Shown piece after piece: positions 12,453-23,138 of a stretch of DNA of 64,000 bases. The position numbers and the translations under genes were made by a program. Numbering within the stretch: the stretch's first letter is position 1; every line of letters begins with the position of its first letter. The notes beneath the pieces were generated by a model that worked only from the letters and a program-made list of their open reading frames with translations, did not search any database and had not been told where the DNA came from. This DNA comes from Prostheceraeus crozeri. Lineage: Eukaryota; Platyhelminthes; Polycladida; Euryleptidae. Where the stretch lies: the NCBI GenBank assembly GCA_907163375.1, contig CAJQUW010003451.1, positions 1 through 64,000 of the forward strand, written 5' to 3'.

Positions 12453-12645
12453 TTAACTGTTTTCTATCCCTTATTGAAAGTGCTGTAAATCCGAGGCTTT
12501 GATAGATATGGTATGGATATTATGGCTTTGTGTCTATAACGATGTATATTAATGAAAAAAAGAAGTTTGCCAACTTATCTAACTATGAAATTTTTCATCT
12601 TTTTTTAAATCTAAAATGCACCGGTTAGCGGAGAATCAGCCAATA

Positions 12646-13092
12646 TTAAAACCGAATAATTGATTTATTATTATTATTGCTAGTTTCTCTTTCATCAAAG
12701 CAGAAGCCCCAACAATTCGCACATGCATAATTAGAGAGAGGACATACCGAAACTAGGATATACTACTCCATGCGGCACACAGCTGCACGATTCGTATACG
12801 ATTCAAACTTTTTGCGAGTCAGAATTTGTGTCGCACACCAAAAGCAGTATCACACATTGGTCCGCGTGAATTGAACATGAGCAAATAAGAGGGGGAGAAC
12901 AAATACAGGTGAGCAAGTAAGTGATGCGAGTGGCAAGGCCAAACACACGGGAAATCTTGGCAAACCGACACAAAATACAGATTGCGCTCGCTCCGCAAAG
13001 GAGGTCATAGACAGCAACAGACATTACGTAATACTAATTGACTATACACTCAGACAACGAAAACAAGGCAAGGAAGAAATATAGGTAGACAA
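12646..13092. other. Spacer between Sola-like element and PB1
   Basis: No gene or element recognised. The same spacer is present in the duplicate (22688-23134), which shows that both transposons were already in place before the duplication. Confidence 0.5.
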
Positions 13093-13863
13093 TTAACCCT
13101 TTCAGTCCTACCGTATCATATATGATACATTTCAAGTTTGCTTCTGTTTATCATGTAAAAAGGTAAAATAACTGAATTGCATCATTGATTTAGAAAGACC
13201 ATTTACTAAGGAACTTAGTTATAATAGCAGTTGCCAAAATCTGACGCCATGTCAGATTTGTCAGTAATTTGAATTTCGACATTTTCGAAAAAAATCACAG
13301 ACGCTTTGTCGGTTGTCCCGTAGTAGCACTTAAATTAATTATTTATCAAAATATAAAATCAGGCATGTGTATGAAAGCATAAATTAGTTATCGGCATCGT
13401 TATAAAATGTTTGTCATCTAAACATTCTAAGAAGTTTGAATTTTTGTTCGTGTATCATGTATGATACATCCGGACTCAACGGGTTAAATATCATTGATTT
13501 CTGATCTCTGTGTCAAGTACATATAAAAGCATCGTCCGTCTCTCAACAGAAGAGAGGAACTCAGTCAGTGGCAAAGACCGTAGTAATAAAAGTTATTCAA
13601 AGCCTTACAGCAAATTGCGGTTCAGCTATCTCAACTGCAATATTACATTGTTTGGAAACAGTTGTCAGATATCTTCTACGGATTTTTCATGAACACCGTC
13701 ATAGCATCCTGTCGCTCCTCTCTGATTGGATGTTTTGAATTTACTGCGATGTTTTGAGTTTTACCATGAACTCTATCCATCAAACACACTGAAAGGAAGT
13801 AGCTATTTGAAGTCGTGTCTTGAAAGTAATTCACTCTGAACTCATATACTGACATTTGAAGAG

Positions 13864-15654
13864 ATGAACTGTGACGTCGAATACAGAATCAACCGTTTTG
13901 GCCGTCGAATTCGTACGTTCGTAGTTATTCTGATGCGGATGTTTCTGAGCCTGAAATTGATAGTGATGCCGACGACTGTCCTTTCGAATCTGAGTCAGAC
14001 AGTGACGACTCATCTAGCGAAACTGGTGACCCTGCTGTTGCAACATCGAGTGGGAGTTTACAAGGTCGATTATCTACCAATTCAAAAAATGACTATACAT
14101 GGAATAGTGCACGTGCTCCTCTGGTCGACGTTCCCTTTACTGCAGAAGGATCTAATGAAAACCGCGAAACTGTACTGCGTCAGACAATCGAATATTTCAA
14201 AACCTATTTCATACCAGGCCTTTTTTCCTATATTTCTAAACAAACAAACCTATACGCACAGCAGCAAAATCAATCGTTTGAAACATCACCAGAAGAAATT
14301 GAAGTGTATGTCGGAATTTTGATCAAAATGGGCGTCGTAAACTTACCAAGGTACAGACTTTTCTGGTCAGATGAGTTTCGCTTTCCTGGAGTTGCAGATC
14401 GCATGTCACGCGATCGTTTCTTCTTATTGAATAAATTCATTCATTTTGCGGACAACAATGACATCGTGATGGACCGAAATAGTGATGAATTTGACCGACT
14501 CTTCAGGTCAGAACATTGCTCGAATTCATTCGTCGATCATGCTTGAAATAGGAGCCTCTACAACACCAAAGTGTCGACGAGCAAATCATACCATTTAAAG
14601 GTAAAACCAGTCTGAAGCAATACTTGCTGAAAAAACCTCATCGTCGGGGTTTCAAAGTTATTTCTCGAAATGGAGTGGATGGATTTACACATGATTTCTA
14701 CTTTTATGATGGCTCGCCTTGAAATTGAGATCGTCATCATCTGGATATCAGCCTGTTGATATGGTTCTGAAAGTGTGCGAAATGCTACCTCGCCATGCAA
14801 ACCATATAGTATATTTTGACAATTTTTTCAATTTCATTGAACTTCAGATTATGTTGAAGAGAGACTTCGGTATAGAATCAGCTGGTACATTGCGAGCCAA
14901 TCGTCTGCGTGGATGTCCTTTGAAATCGGAAAAGGAGCTTCAGACTACGGGTCGTGGTTCGTTTGATTGCCGTCAAGAAAAGAAAACAAATATTTCTATC
15001 GTCGCTGGTTCGACAACAGATCAATTCAGCTGAGTTCTTCTTATGTTTCAGTTGACCCGATAACAAATGTTCAGCGATTTGATCGAAAGGCAAAGCAGAG
15101 GGTTCAAGCGCCATGTCCTGCGATTGTCACTCATTACAATCAACTTATGGGTGGTGTCGATAAATTCGACATGCTGATGTCACTTTATCGCTGCGATCAT
15201 AAAACCAGGAAATTTTACAAACCTATCTTCTTTTGGAGTATCAACCTGTATCTAGTAAACGCTTGGATTCATTACAAAAGAGATTGTGATCAACTTGATT
15301 TTGCGGCAAGAGGTCGATTAGATCTTTTGTCGTTTTCTGCGAAGGTGTCAAACTCATTATGTCTCTAAGGTAAGACACCCGAAATGCTCAGCACCCCACG
15401 AAAGCGAGGTCGGCCATGCAGAGTCGGGAACGGAGCAATTTCTCCAGCAAAAAACACGACGTCGTTCTGCCATCATACCTCAAACTGACATTCGATCCGA
15501 TCAGGTCGCTCATTGGCCGGAGATGGTGACGGCTGACCAAAGACAGCGGTGCAAAGTTTGCCATACATTGACTCAGACAAGATGTGAGAAATGTACTATA
15601 TTTCTGTGCATTCGACCAAATCGCAATTGTTATAAACATTTTCACAATATGTAA
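13864..15654 (+). pseudogene. piggyBac transposase, PB1 copy 1
   Basis: DDE_Tnp_1_7-type transposase. It starts MNCDVEYRINRFGRR, with an acidic Ser/Asp-rich N-terminal stretch, then the piggyBac core (SRDRFFLLNKFIHFADNND). The three catalytic Asp positions are visible in VDEQIIPFKG (about 14573), YFDNFF (about 14815) and GGVDKFDML (about 15154). The C-terminus is a Cys-rich zinc ribbon (CKVCHTLTQTRCEKC). These blocks lie in different frames, with breaks near 13930, 14545, 14700, 15033, 15368 and 15450. Most breaks are shared with copy 2 and so predate the duplication. The breaks near 13930 (one C missing) and 15450 (one A extra) are private to this copy. Confidence 0.85.
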
Positions 15655-15781
15655 ATAACTTAGTGAACTAACCTTATTTTTCATCATTTTCTGATGAAAA
15701 GTAGTGTTTTTTTTGGTTGAATTTGTTTGTTCAGTTGAATTATAGCCTAAACTTCATTTATGAATTTTCACCTTTATTGCG

Positions 15782-16059
15782 GAGATACAATGATATAACT
15801 CAAAAATAGTTTGCAAATAATAAAAACATGTAACAATAACAAATTTCTTCTCAAACTCATAGATTGACTTTTAAAACTGGAATTTATGTAAAGATCCCGT
15901 TGAGTCCGGATGTATCATATATGATACATGGTCCTAACTCGTAACTAAAATCACAAAAACGTTTTCTCTATTCAAATGATGTTATTTGAGGTATAAGAAG
16001 ACTATCTCTGAGTAGAAAGATTTTTTTCAAAGAAAATAAAGGTTGCCGGACTGAAAGGG
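15782..16059. other. PB1 right end, absent from the duplicate
   Basis: Holds the inner and outer right inverted repeats of PB1. The duplicated PB1 at 23139 stops exactly at the equivalent of 15781, so only copy 1 retains both termini. Confidence 0.7.
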
Positions 16060-16063
16060 TTAA

Positions 16064-18240
16064 ATGAAAGAGGATAAAAAAAGACAAATGTTAAACATGT
16101 ACATTAGAAATACTCTATGCAAACGGCAAACACAATAATACGGAAAATTAGATATTGTAGTTTCGAATGCTCCAAACAAGAATCATAAAATGATATAATT
16201 ACTCAGTTTTAAGATAATGTCATCGTCAATGACAGCTAGGAATAGAAATTTTCTAGAGATAGTCTTTACATCCAACCTAAAGGAGCACAGCTTCCCATTT
16301 GCACCATGCGAGAACGGAGTACATTCAAAAGATCACAAAATCATACATATCCAAGGGAAGCTATGTAATTATTAAATATCTCTATTAAATTATCCAAATT
16401 TTCGTCGATAAACTGACAACCTGCTGAAAGGAGCAGTGTCGAACATCTCGCGATTTTATCAAATACCGGTACGCAGACATTCAGGGCAATGATTTTATTG
16501 AATGTTGATCAAGTACGGAGTTTCATGATTTTACTGTACATGCACTATATATTTCACATGTAAATATTTTCTATTTCTAAATTGCACTGTTCCGTCCAAC
16601 ACTTTGGTATCGTCATATCGAATAAAATACGAAGTTCACAAAGATTCAGACAGAATCCATGCATGAGAATTTAAATATGGAAATTTTGTTTTTTGAATAT
16701 CCATTAACCGCACTCTATTAACTTGCATATTACCCAATCGCACCAATACAATCATCAATATAATTTCTTGAAATTTGAAATCAATAACTTCTCATTATTT
16801 GTCTTTTCATTAAAATTAGGCTATTATGTTTTAAAATTTAACGAATAGGACTATTTGAAAGTTGTCAAGATATAAGCAGACTCATTGACAGCTGGCGCAC
16901 GATAGATGAATAGATATTTCATTCCAAAACTATTTGGTAAGCTTCAGCAACTATATAATAATGCCAAGCAGAGATTGAGTCATATGCAGTTAGTTTTGAC
17001 AAGATGACGGACCCAGGTGCATGCGATCTTTCTTTTTTTGCAAAATGATGTCATGATGGCATGTGAATGCCATCTTGTATAATAAAGAGAAATATCACTT
17101 ACACCTGGGTAATTCTGCTTATTCAAAACTATATATAAAAATAATTTCGTGAAATATAACTTATGCAGTTGATCATTTATTTTTAGCAACCCCTACATTT
17201 GCAGAAAATAATTCTCTTTACTACTAGGCCTAAAATGAAAAGAAATTAGACATCTCACCTGTAAGCTCGCAATTGATGACATCAATCGTTGGAACACATT
17301 TTGAGATCATATGCATCGGAGTCCAGACTACGTGAAAATGCCGATCATGAGATGATTTTCAAAGATCTGTTTTTGTCAGTGAACAATGTCGGAGATAAAG
17401 TCGCTAAATATGAAGAGTGAATCAAATCACAAAATGTTTTGTAAGATGACAAAGGCATAAGTTTAATCACGGCAACTGCCTATGTCTGCAACTTGAAAAG
17501 ATCCATAAATGACTTCTGCGAATTGATTGTGAAGGTCGAACAGCGGTAACAGATTTGAATTTCCTCTAAATGTCCAAAGAAGCAAATGGTGATCGAGGCA
17601 TCGTTTTAAAAAGTTGGGTAGTACTTTTGATCGTAGGCAGTAAACTGTTTCACAGGACACGAATCTAAGATTGATGCGCTGCGCAAGTAGAATATGAATG
17701 ACTCCATGACCTCTGCATCCTTTCTCGCTGTCATGTGATGATTGAGACACCTCGATTGAAGGTCGCTAAATATCAGTAGCCCAGCAGGCGGGAACACGGA
17801 AATATTTTGTGCGCGCGATTCTCCTTTACTCGCGCAGCACAAGTAACATGAAATGATGTTCGCGAGCGATATCGTTTCTCCCTGTCATTGTCATGTGAAT
17901 GAGGCGCGTCGATTGAAGGTCGCTAAATAGCCCGGGTGGGCGTATGGAAATAATTTGCGCGCGCAGTTCTCCTTCAGTAATGAAATGTGAGGTTTGCGTC
18001 GGAAGACATACATAAAAAGGATCAACTGGAGTGCGTTCTTCTGATATTGAACTATTGCAATTGCAATAAATGCAAAAAAGTACAGAAATTTTGATTTCAT
18101 AATAGTATATCATATCATGCGAAACAATTATGATTTCATGAATCAAATTTTTAAGAAATTTATGGGGAGAAATTTTTGATGCATTTTTACGCAGGATATG
18201 CATAAAGATCAATTTGTTTTCGAAGATGAACATTAGTAGA
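16064..18240. other. Unique intergenic sequence
   Basis: No protein domain recognised. At 17665-17975 a block of about 155 bp is repeated in tandem, each copy containing CGATTGAAGGTCGCTAAATA and a GCGCGC-rich stretch followed by TTCTCCTT. Open frames here are short and do not agree between the two copies. Confidence 0.4.
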
Positions 18241-18264
18241 GTTTACAAAAACTATTTAGGAAAT

Positions 18265-18510
18265 AGACAGCAAGAAGTGAGTGAGGGAGAGAGAAGATGA
18301 ACGAGAGAAGAGATATGACGAAGAGAGGGAGAGAACAAGAAGATAAAGAAGAGAAGTGAGGAGAGACAAGAAATGGAAGAGGAAGATAAGTGAGTAGAAA
18401 GAGAAGAAAAAGGAGATGGCTGATGTGAGAGCAAGGATGGAAAGGAATTAAGAAATGCGAGGAAGGAAAGAAGAGAGAGTAAGGGAGAGGACGAGGTAGA
18501 AAAGAAATCA
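18265..18510. repeat. Polypurine GA-rich tract
   Basis: About 245 bp of almost pure A/G on the plus strand, built from GAGAGA, GAAGA and GGAGA words. Low complexity; the minus-strand open frames rich in Ser, Leu and Pro are artefacts. Long homopurine tracts can adopt triplex DNA, but no function is implied. Confidence 0.75.
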
Positions 18511-19393
18511 AAATGAAAGTTTAAAATTTGTCTTTACATAGTCATTCATGACAATTCTCTGCATAGAAATAGTCCTTTATATAATCCTTACTTATCCTAG
18601 TACTTATTGTTCCTATACTTGCCTTCTGATCTAAATGGACAACCTTTGACTTGATGGAAGGCCTACTTGATTTCGATAGTACGACCACAATTTTTAAAAT
18701 AATGCAAAAATATTTAATTCACCGCAATGTCAGGATTAGCCTGAATTTTCCATTATAAAGTGTAATATGCTACATCACATGATCCGAAGGCGGAGCAGCG
18801 AATAGAACTGAGGTACGTGGTCAGAGACTGACAAGCGGCTGTAAAAAGTTTATCAGTGTATGAGCATTATTAGAACGAATAACACCGAAAATAAGTCAAG
18901 AACACCACTTTCCTGTATAAGATCCAGTCTCTTTTTGTTTCTTTTCCAGCTTGCATAATGAAAGAATGCAATGTTTTTGTTGATAACTTTCCGACCATTT
19001 AAGTTTTCTGTGCCTTGCGCGCACACGCTCGTAGACGATGCTCACAATTGCGAAGGCCATAATAGAAGTGCATCTATATAGGCCTACATGCTAGTTTTTA
19101 ACTTCGATAGCGATTATAACGAATTATAAGGAAACATTTGTCCTTGATAGCAAGTGAATTGAGAAAAATCTTTTCAAGAAATCGGTCTTCGCTTGCAACA
19201 CTTGGTTGTTTTTGCTTCTTGCATTAGTGGGCGGAGTGACGAGTCCTCAGGCTTTTTGCCTTACTTTTGAAATTTGAAAGCGATTATGACGAATTATTAG
19301 GAAACATCGGTAACACAAAATCAATATGATTAATATCAATAGTAATGAGTATTATCCATATATGCAGGTCTACAAATTATTGTTAAGTATGAA
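18511..19393. other. Left flank of PB2
   Basis: No gene recognised. The part from 19001 is duplicated at 25822; the part before it is the edge of the stretch missing from the second copy. Confidence 0.45.
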
Positions 19394-19397
19394 TTAA

Positions 19398-21728
19398 CCC
19401 ATTTTTTCCCACTGTTCCCGTAGTGGGAACAAATAAAGAAACTTGTCTAGATCAATTATAAATCATCATGGGAACAATATTGACGCTGTATATTGTCGAT
19501 GTAAGGAACCTTTATCATAATGTGCATGTATTTGTTTCTATAGTTGATTATAAATATCAATTTGATCGGCGCGAAATTTGAATATTTGACTCATTATATT
19601 TTTCAAGATGGTTCGTCGAAAAACGTGAGTATTGTGACATTCTTTATATTGCGTAGAAAGTAACTAAATGATAAATCTACATCAGGATGCAATGGGTATT
19701 CGCTCTAATTTGTAATAATTGTATTTTCGAAATACCATTTTCCAAAAAATGCAACTGAATATTTTTGTTCCCGCAGCGGGAACAGTGGGCAAGGATACCC
19801 ACATGGTTTTTGACATATCTCAAATTACTTATCTGATTGGGAGCGCTGTTAACATGGACTGTAGTACTCACAGAATGTACAACAATCATCTTCATTATAT
19901 AAAAAAACCACAAAGAATAGACAGAACCAACAAGTGGAGTCAAAACAGTACGCGTGAATTGCATTTGAACCCGGGAGCTTCAGACTCAACACCGTTGACG
20001 AAATTGTGTCATTAGTGGAACATGACGATGACATTCACGCTGCATCGGTTAGCCATACTTCCACCATCTGATGGCGAGGAGTCGCAGGGAGACAGTGGTG
20101 ATGAAGATGTGATCGGATGTCATAACCTGGAAAATCTGACCGGACGCCAACTTTATGCCGAGGCTGATGCCATTGTCAGGGAAAGGTCCGGAACCAGTCG
20201 CTCTCTTAGCGATAATCTGCGTGATGAGGACGATGACGACGGAGAACCGGTGGCACCTCCCCCGAAAAGAAGAAAGATTGAAAGGAAGTGGGTGACGTCC
20301 GACATAAGCAACCCCTTGAATGATTTCTGCTTTGATCAAAGCGAACTTTCTACTGGTGATGAGGGCTTATGTCGATACCTAGCTGACATGACTATGAATT
20401 ATGCTCGCAGTAAAGGCGATCATGATTTTTTTGTAAATTATGAGGACATCCGCACTTTCATTGCGATTCTGGTGTTATCATTATTCTATGTCAGCATTCC
20501 ACGATGGCGGCTGTTTTGGCAGAATCCAAGTGAAACGTACAATGCATTTGTTGCTGAAGCTATGTCAAGAATACCTTCGAAACCATAAAGAAGTATTTAA
20601 CATTGCTGTGACAATGCATGCTTGGATCAGGATGACAAATATGCTAAGCTTAGACCATACTTCGCAATGCAGAATGAGCGCTTCCTGACTTATAGCAAGA
20701 TTTTGCTTCAAGAAAGTTTGTCTGTGGATGAAAGTATGGTGCCATACTTCGGAAAAACACGGATGTAAGCAGTACATCAAGGGGAAGCCGGTGAAGTTCG
20801 GCTATAAGATATGGTGTCTCTGCACTTCGCTGGGATATCTCATACAGTTTGAGCCATATCACCCGAGGCCACATCCATTGAATGGATTACCAATTGGTTG
20901 CAAGTATTGTGATTGATCAGCTGTCAGAGCTTCCGCCGATCCCCTACAAGATCTACGCAGATCGATACTTCAGTGGACTGCAACTTGCCGAAATTCTTCT
21001 GGAGAAAGGCTACACCGGCACAATAATGGCAAACAGGATTGAAAAATGCCCATTGAAACCTATGAAAAAGGAACCACATGGCTCCATTGATTACAGGAAG
21101 GACCGAAGCACCAACGTACTTTGTGCAGAGTGGCAAGATAACACCACAGTCACAATGGTTAGCACTGTTGACGGGATAGAACCCATAACAAATGCTACAC
21201 GATGGGACAACTCGGCTAAGAAGAAAATCAGTGTTCCTCAGCCGTCACTGATCAAGAAATACAACGAGAATATGGTGGGTGGAGTTGACCGGCTCGATCA
21301 AAACGTGTCATATTATCGGGTTGGAATTAGATCAAAAAAGTGGTACTTTCAGTTGATTGCCTTCGGCATTGATGCTGCAGTTCAAAACTCATGGCAGCTC
21401 TACAGAAAAGAGCCAGGAAATAAAGAGGATGGTCTAGGCTTCAGACGAAAGATAGTGCAAGCTTATCTTTTGGCAGCGAAAATCAGACAACAATACAAAA
21501 CGCGAAGGAATCCGAAAAAGATCGCCAGTTCCTGAGACAATTCACTATGATAACAGGAATCACCACATAACTCATGCAGCGAATCAATCTCTCTGTGCTG
21601 TATGCAAGCGAAACTCGAGGAGCAAGTGCGCCAAATGTGACGTGAATCTACATAATGCATGCTGGAAAGACTTCCACGGCATTCTGTAACTCTTTGTGAA
21701 TTTCTGTAACCAACATTTTATAATGCGT
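19398..21728 (+). mobile_element. piggyBac-like transposon PB2, copy 1 (right end missing)
   Basis: TTAA at 19394-19397 is followed by CCCATTTTTTCCCACTG, the same end as PB2 copy 2. Subterminal palindromes GTTCCCGTAGTGGGAAC (about 19414) and GTTCCCGCAGCGGGAAC (about 19768) are present. The element ends abruptly at the duplication junction, so it has no right inverted repeat. Confidence 0.82.
19608..21689 (+). pseudogene. piggyBac transposase, PB2 copy 1
   Basis: Predicted exon 1 is 19608-19624 (MVRRK plus two bases), then a GTGAGT donor, an intron 19625-19983 ending CAG, and exon 2 from 19984. The codon split across the junction is completed in frame (ACA) and continues into TVDEIVSLVEHDDD. 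The core holds SVDESMVPYFG, YADRYFSGLQL and MVGGVDRLDQ, the three catalytic Asp blocks, and the protein ends in a zinc ribbon (CAVCKRNSRSKCAKC). Compared with copy 2 it has private 1-bp indels near 20049, 20570, 20752 and 20898. A break near 20600 (before LDQDDKYAK) is shared with copy 2. The acidic and basic N-terminal region (GEPVAPPPKRRKIERKW) is open here but frameshifted in copy 2. Confidence 0.8.
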
Positions 21729-23138
21729 TTTTGAATATATTCTACAGTTATAGAGAATATAACTTGAATATATACTATAGTTATTTGCAAATAATAATAT
21801 TTGTTTTGATTTTGACTTTTGGTAGTTGGGTTTGATATCGCCTTTTCGGTAATCAACTAATCGCTGATTCAAATCGATTTCATAATGACAGTAAACGTTA
21901 TAGAAAAAGACATCCAGACTTTTCTATTCTCCTAAATGATCACTGTGAACTTCTTAGTGAAATTCGTTACGGAAAATACCATCATTCTCTATATTTCTAT
22001 GATAATATACAATCGCAATTTTCTCAGAACGCTAATTAAATCATCAAAAGAAAAATATATAGACAACTATTTGAAATATTACATCAGTTTAGCAAGATTT
22101 GTACTTCAATTTCAATAGTGAAGACATCGTTACGGAAAATTTATATAATGATTTTTAATGAAATAATCATAGATGTAGGCCTATATATATATTTATATAC
22201 GTCAGGTATTTCTGATGTGGTAATATGGATGTTTGTTTAAAGGTATAATGTCGCAGTTCTAAAGACTATTGTTGTTTATTGATCATTATGTGCTAAACCT
22301 TACAATGAAATTCGTTACGGAAAATACAATCATTATATAAGTAATACATTTCTAATAATAGATAACCACATTTTATTCAAAATACAACTTAAATTATCAA
22401 AAAAGTATATATACAACAATTTGAAATAGTACATATTAGTGCAGTAAGATATGTGCTTCAATTTCATAGTAAAGATATCGTTATGGAAAATACATTAACT
22501 GTTTTCTATCCCTTATTGAAAGTGCTGTAAATCCGAGGCTTTGATAGATATGGTATGGATATTATGGCTTTGTGTCTATAACGATGTATATTAATGAAAA
22601 AAAGTAGTTTGCCAACTTATCTAACTATGAAATTTTTCATCTTTTTTTAAATCTAAAATGCACCGGTTAGCGGAGAATCAGCCAATATTAAAACCGAATA
22701 ATTGATTTATTATTATTATTGCTAGTTTCTCTTTCATCAAAGCAGAAGCCCCAACAATTCGCACATGCATAATTAGAGAGAGGACATACCGAAACTAGGA
22801 TATACTACTCCATGCGGCACACAGCTGCACGATTCGTATACGATTTAAACTTTTTGCGAGTCAGAATTTGTGTCGCACACCAAAAGCAGTATCACACATT
22901 GGTCCGCGTGAATTGAACATGAGCAAATAAGAGGGGGAGAACAAATACAGGTGAGCAAGTAAGTGATGCGAGTGGCAAGGCCAAACACACGGGAAATCTT
23001 GGCAAACAGACACAAAATACAGATTGCGCTCGCTCCGCAAAGGAGGTCATAGACAGCAACAGACATTACGTAATACTAATTGACTATACACTCAGACAAC
23101 GAAAACAAGGCAAGGAAGAAATATAGGTAGACAATTAA

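Larger units (their letters stand above)
7823..12641 (+). mobile_element. Sola-like DNA transposon
   Basis: Inverted ends GGTTGATTCTCCGCTAAGCG (left) and the inverse of GGCTGATTCTCCGCTAACCG (right) enclose 4,819 bp. Direct 4-bp copies AATA at 7819-7822 and 12642-12645 flank the ends. The subterminal regions carry repeated GTATTTTCCGTAACG motifs, pointing inward from the left and outward-inverted on the right, likely transposase sites. The inside encodes a DDE-type transposase at 9372-11629. A 4-bp target duplication with a transposase of this type fits the Sola superfamily (Sola2 most likely from memory). Its right 955 bp are repeated at 21729-22683 as part of the large duplication. Confidence 0.7.
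13097..16059 (+). mobile_element. piggyBac-like transposon PB1, copy 1
   Basis: A TTAA target site lies on each side (13093-13096 and 16060-16063). The ends are CCCTTTCAGTCC and its inverse GGACTGAAAGGG; length 2,963 bp. Inside the ends lies a 16-bp palindrome GTATCATATATGATAC (13113-13128 and 15912-15927; a variant at 13452-13467), joined to a second inverted pair GGACTCAACGGG (left, ending 13483) and CCCGTTGAGTCC (right, from 15896). A piggyBac transposase gene fills 13864-15654. Both ends are intact, but the gene is broken. Confidence 0.88.
11687..21728. repeat. Tandem duplication, first unit
   Basis: The unit runs from inside the Sola-like element to inside PB2 and is followed at once by a second copy beginning at 21729 (equivalent to 11687). 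The junction at 21723-21728 (TGCGTT) joins PB2 sequence to Sola sequence with a few bases of shared TGCG/TT. Unit length is 10,042 bp. PB2 in this unit therefore lacks its right end. Confidence 0.85.

Noticed and set aside
18233-18511. Small membrane-protein-like frame rich in Leu, Ser and Phe
   Set aside because: It is the complement of a polypurine tract; the composition alone explains it.
20049-20339. Minus-strand frames opposite the piggyBac genes
   Set aside because: Shadow frames of the transposase coding strand, with no independent support.
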